From: Heliomicrobium undosum
GTDB lineage: Bacteria > Bacillota > Desulfitobacteriia > Heliobacteriales > Heliobacteriaceae
Direction: 5' to 3'
DNA: 64,000 bases
Assembly (NCBI RefSeq): GCF_009877425.1
Contig: NZ_WXEY01000012.1
Span: forward strand, 1-64,000
The notes under the pieces are model-generated. The model saw nothing but the letters and a program-made list of their open reading frames with translations, was not told where the DNA came from and did no database searches. A program made the position numbers and the translations under genes. Positions 1-8,381 of the stretch are shown here, piece by piece. Numbering within the stretch: the first letter of the stretch is position 1; each line of letters begins with the position of its first letter.

Positions 1-648
1 TTAGAAAAGTTGATTATACAACCTGCTGTCGATGAGGTTCGTATCAATGGGGCACACCCTCGAATCGCGCCCATACTGCCATGCCCAGACATTTCCCCGA
101 CAGGGTGGCCTGTTGGGTGCAAAGGCAGGCGCATTCCTCGGTCCCGTTGTCGTGATCTCCGGCTGAGCGCTCCACAATACCGTCTCGCGCCTTACCCTGG
201 CGTCTTTTTTTACGGCGCTGCAGAAGGCTTTGCTGAATTGGCCGCGGATGGGGTCATGATAGATGCCCGGTTTATATCCCGACATCCGAATCGTATCCAC
301 CCATGCCCGGATCCAGCCTTCGTCAATGCGAAAATAATGTTCGATATTGGCAAAGAGATAGGTTCCTCGGGAGATCCCCAATCGCAAAGCATACCGAACC
401 GCCTCGCGGGCCACCGTTTTTCCGTTTCCGTACCCTACGGCAGACCGGAAAGCGTTATAGATGGGCAAGACTTTAATGTTTTGACGATGGAGGAATGCAA
501 TTTCAGCCCTTGTCAAACCGGAAGCGGCGCGCGGAACCGTAGACAGGTATCTCCCCCAAAAAAGCGGCTTCCCAAAACGGGTAAGTACACATTGAAGCAA
601 TCGGTTATCGACCGGCGAGGCCGAGTCCACTCCCCATACATAGGCCAT
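1..648 (-). CDS. DUF1906 glycoside-hydrolase-like protein
   Basis: 215-residue protein with no signal peptide. It starts with a VWGVDSASP motif and has the pattern of the DUF1906/Rv2525c-like glycoside-hydrolase-like fold: an early Asp (GVDSAS), a YLFANIEH strand where the family has an acidic residue, SGYKPGIYHDP, and a late VWAWQYG segment. Family members are thought to act on cell-wall polysaccharide, but the substrate is not established. The stop codon is at the very edge of the window. The gene is divergent from the chemoreceptor at 888. Family assignment is by motif order; activity is inferred. Confidence 0.75.
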   Translation of the reverse strand: MAYVWGVDSASPVDNRLLQCVLTRFGKPLFWGRYLSTVPRAASGLTRAEIAFLHRQNIKVLPIYNAFRSAVGYGNGKTVAREAVRYALRLGISRGTYLFANIEHYFRIDEGWIRAWVDTIRMSGYKPGIYHDPIRGQFSKAFCSAVKKDARVRRETVLWSAQPEITTTGPRNAPAFAPNRPPCRGNVWAWQYGRDSRVCPIDTNLIDSRLYNQLF

Positions 649-887
649 CGGAACACCCCCGCATCAACATATGCGGAGACGAAACAAAGGTCGCGCCGCT
701 GGCGTGAAAAAGGATAAGGCTGTTTTTCGTAGAAATATTAATATGTGATTCAATGCGCAAGTTCTTTGCGGCGAAGACGGTGTACCAAGACTCGCATGAA
801 AGAAAAATGGTTGATGGGGGTGAAAGCGCGAACGAATTCGCTGCGGAAAAGAAATTGACGCAAGTGTAACGAAGGGAATGACAACAT

Positions 888-2564
888 ATGAACATTCGCA
901 CCAAGATTTATGGCGGTTTCGGCGTAATGATTGCACTTATGGCCATCATCGTAGGCGTTGTATTTGCGCAGTTATCCAAGATAGAAGCGGACACGCAGTA
1001 TCTCATCGAATATCACATCCAGATGAAAGATGACAGCCAGAAGCTGGCTTTGAATGTGGCGCGGCAGGCGGCGGGAATTCGCGGGTATCTGGCTACGGGA
1101 AACCCCAAATTTAAAGATGAATATGCGAAGGCTGAGAAGGAAGCGAACGATGCCTTAACGTTCTTGAATCACACCATCGCCGACAACAAAGAGTCTTTGG
1201 CGGCGGTAAATGGGGCTGCGCAAAAGTTTGCGCCCCATCCCGGGAAGATGTTTGCGCTCTTTGACACGCAAGGACAAGCGCCTGCCGTCGCCTACATGGG
1301 CTCAATCGCTGCGCCGGACAATGCGGCGCTGATCGCGGAAGTGCAGAAGTTTAGCGAAATGAGAACCCAGTTGTTCCTGGAGGCGAGCGAACATATTGCA
1401 GAACAGGAGCATGCCTTGAAAAGATTGTTGATGATCATTCTGGCGATGGGGCTGCTGGTTGGAATGGCCGTCGCTACAGTGATCGCCCGGCCGATCCTTA
1501 CGTCGATCAATGCAGGCATGGATGTGGCCAAAACGATGGCTGATGGGGACTTGACCCGGGAAGTGCCTGTTCGGTCCCAGGATGAACTGGGTCAACTGCT
1601 GACAAGCCTGCAAACAGCGACGCAGAATCTCCGCAAGTTGATTATTCATGTGGCAAGCACGGCTGAAACTGTTGCCGCCTCATCGCAAGAGCTCACCGCC
1701 AGCGCAGAGCAGTCGGCCCAGGCGACCAACCAGGTGGCGATGACCATCACCGGTGTGGCCCAAGGGGCGGAACGGCAGATGCACGCTGTGGAGACCACGG
1801 TGGACGTCATTGAGCAGATGTCGACAAGCATCCAGCAGGTTTCGGCGAATGCCAATCTCGTGACGACCATGGCGGAAAAGACAGCCGGCGCTGCCGCGCA
1901 GGGCGATAAAGCCGTCAACGCCGCAGTCAGCCAGATGAAGAGCATTGAGACGACAGTTTCAGGTTCTGCCCAAGTGGTAGCCCGACTGGGAGAACGCTCG
2001 AAGGAGATCGGCCTGATCGTGGACACCATCTCCGGCATCGCTGGGCAGACGAACCTGCTGGCGCTGAACGCGGCCATCGAAGCGGCCCGCGCCGGGGAGC
2101 AGGGGAGAGGCTTTGCCGTCGTCGCCGACGAAGTGCGCAAGTTGGCGGAGCAGTCCCAGGAGGCCGCCCAGCAGATCGCAAACCTGATCGGCGAAATCCA
2201 GACGGAGACCGACAAGGCCGTTGTTGCGATGCATGACGGCACACGGGAAGTCGCCCTGGGGGCCGATGTGGTCAATAAGGCCGGACAGGCATTCCAAGAG
2301 ATTGTGTCCTTGATCGGTCAGGTTTCCGCCCAAATCAAGGAGATCTCTTCTTCCATCGAACAGTTGGCCCGGGGAAGCCAGCATATTGTCACATCAGTGC
2401 GGGACATCGACCGGATCGTCAAGGATACGGCGGGGCAAACACAGACGGTCTCGGCTGCGACAGAGGAGCAGTCTGCTTCTATGGAAGAGATCGCCGCGTC
2501 GAGCCACGCCCTAGCCAGGTTGGCCGAGGAACTGCAAGGGGCGCTGGGGAAGTTTAAGGTATAG
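888..2564 (+). CDS. Methyl-accepting chemotaxis protein, four-helix-bundle sensor
   Basis: 558 residues. Order: N-terminal membrane helix (about 8-28), an all-helical extracellular region of the 4HB_MCP type (about 30-175), a second membrane helix (about 178-200), HAMP (about 200-252), and the long cytoplasmic signalling coiled coil. The kinase-binding hairpin tip reads [20 protein letters not shown] and is followed by the usual [13 protein letters not shown]. It should form dimers that control CheA through CheW. The ligand cannot be read from sequence. A GGGA ribosome site precedes the ATG. A good terminator follows, so it is probably monocistronic. Confidence 0.93.
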   Translation: MNIRTKIYGGFGVMIALMAIIVGVVFAQLSKIEADTQYLIEYHIQMKDDSQKLALNVARQAAGIRGYLATGNPKFKDEYAKAEKEANDALTFLNHTIADNKESLAAVNGAAQKFAPHPGKMFALFDTQGQAPAVAYMGSIAAPDNAALIAEVQKFSEMRTQLFLEASEHIAEQEHALKRLLMIILAMGLLVGMAVATVIARPILTSINAGMDVAKTMADGDLTREVPVRSQDELGQLLTSLQTATQNLRKLIIHVASTAETVAASSQELTASAEQSAQATNQVAMTITGVAQGAERQMHAVETTVDVIEQMSTSIQQVSANANLVTTMAEKTAGAAAQGDKAVNAAVSQMKSIETTVSGSAQVVARLGERSKEIGLIVDTISGIAGQTNLLALNAAIEAARAGEQGRGFAVVADEVRKLAEQSQEAAQQIANLIGEIQTETDKAVVAMHDGTREVALGADVVNKAGQAFQEIVSLIGQVSAQIKEISSSIEQLARGSQHIVTSVRDIDRIVKDTAGQTQTVSAATEEQSASMEEIAASSHALARLAEELQGALGKFKV

Positions 2565-2599
2565 CATCCTAGGACGATACCCTCAACTAAAATCGACTT

Positions 2600-2653
2600 A
2601 AAACCGCCTATGCCCGCAGGCTGTGCCGATCGGGAAAGGCGGTTTTTATTTTT
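2600..2653 (+). terminator. Rho-independent terminator after the first chemoreceptor
   Basis: AAACCGCC pairs with GGCGGTTT around a long loop and is followed by TTTTATTTTT. It lies 36 nt after the chemoreceptor stop codon. Confidence 0.8.
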
Positions 2654-2724
2654 CGTAAGGATGGGTACGCTCGGGAAACAATCTGCTTTACGTCCCCACA
2701 ACGGGGCGAAAGCCATAAAGAATC

Positions 2725-2753
2725 AAAAACCAGCCGTTGCGGGCTGGTTTTTG
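2725..2753. terminator. Bidirectional terminator hairpin
   Basis: AAAAACCAGCC / GGCTGGTTTTT stem with a five-base loop. A and T runs on both sides mean it can stop transcription from the chemoreceptor side and from the minus-strand gene ending at 2788. Confidence 0.8.
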
Positions 2754-2787
2754 GTATCAAATTCTATTACACGTTTATGAGGAAACG

Positions 2788-3210
2788 CTAACGTTTATCT
2801 TTAATCATGGTACTGATCCCAGTCATGAGCAGTATATAAAAGGGATACATAAGCAACATGCCGATGATGAAAAAGGCCGCGCCGTAATTATCCTCGTCGC
2901 CAGGATGGTGGTTCGGAAAAGTGAAGGAAAAGGTGAGCGTGAAGAGGAGCCAATAAGGAAACCACAGTACGCAGGAAAGAAAAGCGATTTTTTTTCCACC
3001 CAGCCAAGCTTTCGTGAGGATTGGGAACAGCAATGAGCAAAAAACAAGACCGGTGAGGTACACGATGATAGATATTTTCGTTATCTGGTCTAAGGGTAAC
3101 CCAGTGAGATGTTCAATCCTGCCGATGTTCAGGGGTAATACAGTCGCCGCAAACAGCGCGATGCCATAAAGCAGGCTAAGGAGATTTGTTTTTAGAAGGG
3201 AATCTTTCAC
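2788..3210 (-). CDS. Small four-helix membrane protein, unknown function
   Basis: 140 residues with about four hydrophobic helices (roughly 10-27, 45-65, 74-95 and 112-133) and short charged loops; the third loop is His/Asp-rich (NHHPGDED). I do not recognise a family. It ends just before the bidirectional terminator at 2725 and lies on the same strand as the next small membrane protein upstream. Confidence 0.6.
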   Translation of the reverse strand: MKDSLLKTNLLSLLYGIALFAATVLPLNIGRIEHLTGLPLDQITKISIIVYLTGLVFCSLLFPILTKAWLGGKKIAFLSCVLWFPYWLLFTLTFSFTFPNHHPGDEDNYGAAFFIIGMLLMYPFYILLMTGISTMIKDKR

Positions 3211-3291
3211 ATTTATTTGCCTCTCACTGGTCGAACAGATGGGAATACCCCCATGCGGGCGTGCACTGTATCGCAGTGAAACCGCGCTTTT

Positions 3292-3531
3292 CTACTGGGC
3301 GACTTGGACCGAAAACTGGATTAATTGATAGATCACGCTGCCTACTATGAAGATAAGGGATATTCTCGCCATCCAGCGAACGATGGGTTTGGGGTATTTG
3401 AGGTGTGGCGGAAGTTCGCCGCCGAGGTAGCGGCCGGGATTGTACTGCTGATTGCCCCATTCGGCCATATCGTTGAGGTACTCGCTGGGGTGTCCGCCTT
3501 CTGGGTGACTGTCCGGTTTGCCGGTGGACAT
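3292..3531 (-). CDS. Small single-helix membrane protein, unknown
   Basis: 79 residues with a polar, Pro/Gly-rich N-terminal half (PDSHPEGGHPSEYL) and one C-terminal membrane helix (about 52-73). The ATG at 3531 was chosen because GAGAGGAG lies just upstream. The frame stays open further upstream, but that stretch has no ribosome site. Function unknown. Confidence 0.55.
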   Translation of the reverse strand: MSTGKPDSHPEGGHPSEYLNDMAEWGNQQYNPGRYLGGELPPHLKYPKPIVRWMARISLIFIVGSVIYQLIQFSVQVAQ

Positions 3532-3657
3532 GTCAATAGACTCCTCTCTGTTGCAGAATGATCGAGCGAAATGGTCGTGAGCGAGAAGGCTAATCGCGAG
3601 GGAGCGGGGGCGCGTTGTTTGGTAAACTTTTTCGGTGAAAATCTTGTTTTTCCTGCC

Positions 3658-3687
3658 AATAAAAAAATGGCGCCTGCATAGCGCCAA
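3658..3687 (-). terminator. Terminator after the His/Cys-rich protein gene
   Basis: On the minus strand TTGGCGC pairs with GCGCCA and is followed by TTTTTTTATT. It lies 30 nt past the stop codon at 3717. Confidence 0.8.
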
Positions 3688-3716
3688 TGAAGAACACAAT
3701 CGGATATCATTTGCCA

Positions 3717-4691
3717 TCACAGTTTCAGCGCTTTTTTCACGCCTTCGTAAGACTGGGGCATCAGTTCGGGGATGATCAGCGGGCTGGTGGGATCCGACGG
3801 GGAGCGGCCGAAGATCTTTTTGAATCCCTCTTCATCGAAGACGTTTGCCAGGTGGGCGAGCAGGTCCGAGTGGGCGCTGTTGACGCTTTCGGCGTACTCA
3901 CTGCGGTCTACTTGGCCGCGAAGCAGAAGGTTGTCCAGGCCGTGTTTCGTTGTCGTAAACGTGTGATCGCCTTCCAGGATGTGGTCGAAGAAGGACTCGA
4001 ATTTATGTTCCAGACCCAGACATGCCGTCAAGAGCTTTTGAATCGGAGAGGTGCGGTTTTCTTTCACGGGCTTTTCGCCCAAGTGGTCCCGGATATCTTT
4101 ATGTAATGCGGCATATAAGTCGTCAAAATAACCGGGCAATTGATCGCTTGTGGGCGGTTCGGGATACTTGGACAATTCAATCAGCTTGCTGCGCATGGTG
4201 CAGAGGTACTTTTCAAAGGTCTGGGCGCCCGCCTGATAATCATAGGGGTGGATGGTTCCCCGGAAGCCGAAGACCCAGCGGCTGTCATTCAGCTTGTTGT
4301 TCCAGTTGACAGGGCAACTGTCTACACCTTCAGCCGAGCAGAGGATCACGTTGCACATCTGGTGGCAAACGCCCATGTAAGCGTAGATGATGCCGGCGCA
4401 GTCGCCCAGATCCATATAACCGCCGCTCAGGGGGCCGTGGTTGTATTCGGTGCGGTCCAGGCTGGAGGGGACGCCGAATTCCGCCAAACCGCGGGCCACG
4501 TAGAGATTGCACGCTACAGCGGCGCCGATCTCGACATGGTCGGGCGTGTAGAGGGGTTTGGGAAAGTCTTTCGGGTCGGTGCTGACGGTCCAGTAGTCGT
4601 GAAAGTTGATGTTTCCGTCCGCGATGGCGTAGGTGTGCTCCATGCCGGGGATGCCAAGGATGTCGAGAACGCCTGCCTGGATGGTCGACAA
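3717..4691 (-). CDS. Unrecognised soluble His/Cys-rich protein
   Basis: 324 residues with no signal peptide or membrane helix. The first half is rich in His, Cys, Tyr and Trp: HDYW near 32, YNHGPLSGGYMDLGDCAG near 83-97, then GVCHQMCN, LCSAEG and DSCPVNW within 40 residues. The C-terminal half is mainly helical and charged. The clustered Cys/His could bind a metal or form a thiol active site, but I cannot place it in a family. Start: TTG at 4691, eight bases after AAGGAG; a GTG nine bases upstream touches that ribosome site and is less likely. It ends at a clear terminator. Confidence 0.65.
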   Translation of the reverse strand: MSTIQAGVLDILGIPGMEHTYAIADGNINFHDYWTVSTDPKDFPKPLYTPDHVEIGAAVACNLYVARGLAEFGVPSSLDRTEYNHGPLSGGYMDLGDCAGIIYAYMGVCHQMCNVILCSAEGVDSCPVNWNNKLNDSRWVFGFRGTIHPYDYQAGAQTFEKYLCTMRSKLIELSKYPEPPTSDQLPGYFDDLYAALHKDIRDHLGEKPVKENRTSPIQKLLTACLGLEHKFESFFDHILEGDHTFTTTKHGLDNLLLRGQVDRSEYAESVNSAHSDLLAHLANVFDEEGFKKIFGRSPSDPTSPLIIPELMPQSYEGVKKALKL

Positions 4692-4881
4692 AGGCCCCAC
4701 TCCTTTTTAAATTTCTCCTTACCACGATAATGGAAATCATGAGTCTTTTCAACGCAACCATGAGGCATGAGGGGGTCGCATTTCATCCGAATACGGTCAT
4801 GGGTGTGGCGAATCGATTTTCTCCCTTCAGACCGCGGTCCATGACATTTTCCCAAAAATCCGGATATGACAATCTGTTGTG

Positions 4882-5748
4882 TCAATGCATCGATTTCCAC
4901 AAGCGGAGTCCCAAGCCGTTGGGCCGTTGCAACTTTTCAAAGGCCATCAGCGCGTCGCCGTTGCGGAAGCGGTAGTCCAGTTCCCCGTAGTAGACGGTGG
5001 CGTCCCCGCCGCGCGGGACATAGGCGACGGGGCGGGAGTGGTGATTTTGTTCCACGACCTCCACATCTGTCCTCGAGGCCGCCTGGTGGACGATGGTGGA
5101 GGCGAAACAGATGCCGCCGCCCTGCTCCTGGATGAAGCGGTTATCGATCAGCGACATGCCTGTGATAAAACCGCGATCGGCCGACCGGGGCCCGACGACA
5201 TCATTGAAGGAGAAGGTTTCATTGGCTTTCAGCACATAGCCGTCCAGATGGTCCAGGGCCGTCGAGGCGTTGCGTCCCCCGTTGTAGCTCACGTGAGTGA
5301 GCGGGAGAACGATCTCGGCCGCGATGACCCAGGAGGGGACGGCAACGGTGACCTCTTCTCCCTCCAGGATCGCCGAGGCGATCCGTTCCAGGCCGCCTTC
5401 GCGGAGCCGGAGGTGTTTCGGCAGCGCATCAGCGAAAAGGACAGCCGTTTGCCTTGCCGTTTCCGGATCCAGGGTGGGGAGGTAGGACCATGTTCCCGGC
5501 GACAGGTAATCGGCGCCTTGGCCGGGGACGAAGGCAAAGCGCTCCTTCCCGACAAGGAAGGTGATCGTGCCGGCCTCCGGCGTCATCACTGCCAGATGTG
5601 GTTGCCGCTGCGGTTGCGCCTGCGCTGTGGAATCTGCCGGAGCGTAGGCCTCCGTCCAGGTCAGGGCGGCGGACTGAAGTCCGTGCAGGGTGAGGGCGCC
5701 GGCTACCATGGCCGCACAGAGGGCGGCCCGGCGCGCGATCAGGTTCAA
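4882..5748 (-). CDS. VanW family protein
   Basis: 288 residues: a short N-terminal hydrophobic anchor (about 8-26), a Pro/Ala-rich linker, a central domain with NGGRNASTALDHLDGYVLK, and the VanW core with ANETFSFNDVVGPRS, GGGICFASTIVHQAA and the late VYYGELDYRFRN. VanW proteins are associated with the cell envelope but have no established activity. Start: TTG at 5748 preceded by GGAGGT at nine bases. A longer ATG form would have to begin inside the strong hairpin at 5767-5800. Divergent from the activase at 6012. Confidence 0.85.
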   Translation of the reverse strand: MNLIARRAALCAAMVAGALTLHGLQSAALTWTEAYAPADSTAQAQPQRQPHLAVMTPEAGTITFLVGKERFAFVPGQGADYLSPGTWSYLPTLDPETARQTAVLFADALPKHLRLREGGLERIASAILEGEEVTVAVPSWVIAAEIVLPLTHVSYNGGRNASTALDHLDGYVLKANETFSFNDVVGPRSADRGFITGMSLIDNRFIQEQGGGICFASTIVHQAASRTDVEVVEQNHHSRPVAYVPRGGDATVYYGELDYRFRNGDALMAFEKLQRPNGLGLRLWKSMH

Positions 5749-5766
5749 GGCGAATCGACCTCCGTC

Positions 5767-5800
5767 AAAAAAGGCCTTGCGGACAGGCAAGACCTTTTTT
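5767..5800. promoter_or_regulatory. A/T-flanked inverted repeat beside the vanW ribosome site
   Basis: AAAAAAGGCCTTGC and GGCAAGACCTTTTTT form a near-perfect stem with a five-base loop, terminator-like in both directions. It sits in the 5' leader of the VanW gene, only about ten bases upstream of its GGAGGT. It could be an attenuator of that gene or a barrier between divergent transcripts. Confidence 0.5.
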
Positions 5801-6011
5801 GGGAAATATTAGGTGGAAACTTTACTGTAATGTCTATTCGCCCTTTCTTCGCTTTAGAAGTGACTCAGCGCGCTGCACATTCGAAGGCGCCCTTACTCAT
5901 TTTTTCACTTGTCTCTACAGGAAAGCCGGTACTGAAAGCCGAACTATTTTTGCTTGTGTCGTCGAATCTGTAGCGACGGTTAAAAAAATCCTGAGCATAA
6001 AGGTGGTTACA

Positions 6012-6848
6012 TTGGACAGCAAAAGCGCAATCGCCGCACCAGGAGCACCAAAGGCGACTGGGGCGGCTATCGTCGTGGCCGGCATTGACGCCGGCTCAAC
6101 AGCGGTGAAACTGGTCCTTCACGACGAAAATCGTTTTGGCTTTTGGCAGCGCCCCTCCGGTTGGAGCCCCGGCGAGACGGCCCGGGAACTGCTCCAGGAG
6201 GCATTGACCGCCTGGGGGCGAACTAAGGAGGAACTGGCCTATATCTGCGGCACCGGTTACGGGCGGGTCAATCTGCCTTTTCTCGATTCGGCGGTGACGG
6301 AGATCGCCTGTCATGCCCGGGGAGCGGTGCATCTCCGCCCCGGCGTGCGACTCGTCATCGACATCGGCGGCCAGGATGCCAAAGGGATTCTCGTCAGTTC
6401 TACCGGTCGTGTCATCGATTTTGTCATGAATGACAAATGCGCCGCCGGAACGGGCCGCTTTTTGGCCGTCATGGCCCATGCCCTGGGGATGGAGGTGGCC
6501 GACATGGGCGCATGCATACCGGGGAGCGTTGAAGCCCAGCCGCAGCCGATCAACGCCATGTGCACCGTCTTCGCCGAATCGGAGGTGATCGGGCTGCTCA
6601 ACCAGGGCATTGACCGGCGCGCGATCATCGCCGGGCTGCACCAGTCGGTGGCCCGCAGGGTATCTGCCATGGTGGCCCGCCTCGGCGCACCGGGACCGGT
6701 TCTCTTTACGGGCGGTGTGGCCCGCAATGCCGGTGTCCGCGCAGCCCTGGAAAAAGCGTTGGGCTGCCCCGTGGAAGTGAAGGAACAGTCGCCCTTCGCC
6801 GGCGCCATCGGCGCTGCCTTGATCGCCAGGGAAAAGGCGGCGGGCTGA
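6012..6848 (+). CDS. BadF/HgdC-type ATPase, activator of the double-cubane reductase
   Basis: 278 residues of the ASKHA-fold BadF/BadG/BcrA/HgdC family. GIDAGSTAVKLVL near the N-terminus and VIDIGGQDAKGI are the phosphate-binding loops. NDKCAAGTGRF and CTVFAESEVIGLL supply the two cysteines that hold the [4Fe-4S] cluster bridging the homodimer. LFTGGVARNAGV near the C-terminus completes the nucleotide site. Such proteins use ATP hydrolysis to push low-potential electrons into a partner Fe-S enzyme, here the product of the next gene. Start: TTG at 6012, five bases after AGGTGG. The frame is open upstream but looks non-coding. Confidence 0.92.
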   Translation: MDSKSAIAAPGAPKATGAAIVVAGIDAGSTAVKLVLHDENRFGFWQRPSGWSPGETARELLQEALTAWGRTKEELAYICGTGYGRVNLPFLDSAVTEIACHARGAVHLRPGVRLVIDIGGQDAKGILVSSTGRVIDFVMNDKCAAGTGRFLAVMAHALGMEVADMGACIPGSVEAQPQPINAMCTVFAESEVIGLLNQGIDRRAIIAGLHQSVARRVSAMVARLGAPGPVLFTGGVARNAGVRAALEKALGCPVEVKEQSPFAGAIGAALIAREKAAG

Positions 6849-6973
6849 AAAGCCGGTGAAAGCATTTGAAGATGTACGCCGTCTGCGAGAGAACCGCGAA
6901 TAAAATTTGTTCTAAAAGATGTGAACGTAAGCGAAAATGGCATGGAAATGCCACGAAAGAAGGAGAGTCGGAA

Positions 6974-8143
6974 ATGTCTGTCATCGCCGAAGAACGCCCC
7001 TACACCATGGCCTTTTTTGACGTCGCCATCCCGAAGGCGGCCGGTTCCATCATCGCGGAAAAGCAAAAAGGAAAAAAAGTGATGGGACACTACTGCGTCT
7101 TCGCGCCCCAGGAGTTGGCCATCGCGGCCGGCGCCGTGCCGGTGGCCCTCTGCGCCACCAAGGAGGAGCCCATCAATGACGGCGAAAAGGTGCTGCCGCG
7201 AAACTTCTGCCCCCTGATCAAGTCTTCCTACGGCTTTGCCATCACCGACAAGTGCCCCTTTTTCCTCCACTCGGACCTGGTCATGGGCGAGACGACCTGT
7301 GACGGCAAGAAGAAGATGTTCGAATTGATGGGCAAGTTCAAGCCCATGCATGTGATGAGCCTCCCGGCGGGCAGCCAGAGCGAGGCCGACCGCAACTACT
7401 GGATGGCTGAGATGGAGCGGGCCAAAGGCGCCCTGGAGGAATTCTTCCAGACGACCATCACCGACGAGGCGCTGGTGGAAGCCATCAAGGAACTGAACGC
7501 CGAGCGCCAACTCATGCAGCGTCTCGCCGGCTACCTCAAGCACGACCCGGTGCCCCTCTCCGGTCAAGACCTGCTGAAGGTGCTCTGGTCGAGAAACTTC
7601 TGCTTTGATCGCGCCGCCTTTGCGGAACAGGTGGAGGAACTGATGGCCGAACTGGACGAGCGGATCGCCCAAGGCGTTGGCGCCGCCGCCAAAGGGGCCA
7701 AGCGCATCATCGTCACCGGCGTCCCTACCGGCGTGGGCACGGAGAAGGTCATCCGCATCATTGAAGAATCCGGGGCTGCCGTCGTCTTCCTGGAGAACTG
7801 CGCCGGCATGAAGCAGTTTCTCGTCACTGTCGATGAGACGAAGCCACCGATGGAGGCGATCGGTGAGAAGTACCTGGCCACCCCCTGTTCCTGCATGAGC
7901 CCCAATACAGACCGCCTGGAACTGCTCGTCCGCCTTGTCGACGAGTACAAGGCTGATGGCATTGTGGACATCACCTGGCAGGGTTGCCACACCTACAACG
8001 TGGAGTCCCGCATCGTCCGCGACTACCTGCGGGAGCAGCGTGAGATCCCTGTCCTGCACATCGAGACGGACTACTCGGAAGGCGACAGCCAGCAGATTCG
8101 CACGCGGGTGCAAGCCTACCTGGAGATGCTCGGCGGGGTGTAA
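6974..8143 (+). CDS. Double-cubane-cluster reductase (2-hydroxyacyl-CoA dehydratase-like)
   Basis: 389 residues related to the HgdB/BcrC subunits of 2-hydroxyacyl-CoA dehydratases. It is a single large subunit next to its own activase, the arrangement known for the double-cubane cluster protein of Carboxydothermus, which uses an [8Fe-9S] cluster for ATP-dependent reduction of small substrates. Ten cysteines are present, including GHYCVF, ALCATK, NFCPL, DKCPF, TTCDGKK, ENCAGM and PCSCMS. The physiological substrate is unknown. ATG at 6974 follows AAGGAGAG. Activase and reductase are 125 nt apart on one strand and end at a terminator. Confidence 0.88.
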   Translation: MSVIAEERPYTMAFFDVAIPKAAGSIIAEKQKGKKVMGHYCVFAPQELAIAAGAVPVALCATKEEPINDGEKVLPRNFCPLIKSSYGFAITDKCPFFLHSDLVMGETTCDGKKKMFELMGKFKPMHVMSLPAGSQSEADRNYWMAEMERAKGALEEFFQTTITDEALVEAIKELNAERQLMQRLAGYLKHDPVPLSGQDLLKVLWSRNFCFDRAAFAEQVEELMAELDERIAQGVGAAAKGAKRIIVTGVPTGVGTEKVIRIIEESGAAVVFLENCAGMKQFLVTVDETKPPMEAIGEKYLATPCSCMSPNTDRLELLVRLVDEYKADGIVDITWQGCHTYNVESRIVRDYLREQREIPVLHIETDYSEGDSQQIRTRVQAYLEMLGGV

Positions 8144-8169
8144 AGGCGCGATGATTCCGAGGGGAAAGC

Positions 8170-8226
8170 AAAACCGCAATTCCCTTTCCAACCGCTGTTG
8201 GGAGGGATTGCGGTTTTTTATTTTTT
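8170..8226 (+). terminator. Terminator of the activase-reductase unit
   Basis: AAAACCGCAATCCC-type stem: AAACCGCAATTCCC pairs with GGGATTGCGGTTT around a 20-base loop, followed by TTTTTATTTTTT. Confidence 0.85.
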
Positions 8227-8381
8227 CACAAAATACAAATCGAATAAATAATTCAATGTACATGCTAGATATGCTATCGAAATTTTAAGTTTTCTTTAAG
8301 CCTTCACTTGAGGAAAAGGGAATACCATGTCGAATGTCGTAATTGTAATAGCAATCACAAAAAGGAAAAGGGTGAGTGGCG

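Noticed and set aside
6311-8263. 650-residue minus-strand open frame over the activase and reductase genes
   Set aside because: Antisense shadow of GC-rich coding sequence; the plus-strand products match known families.
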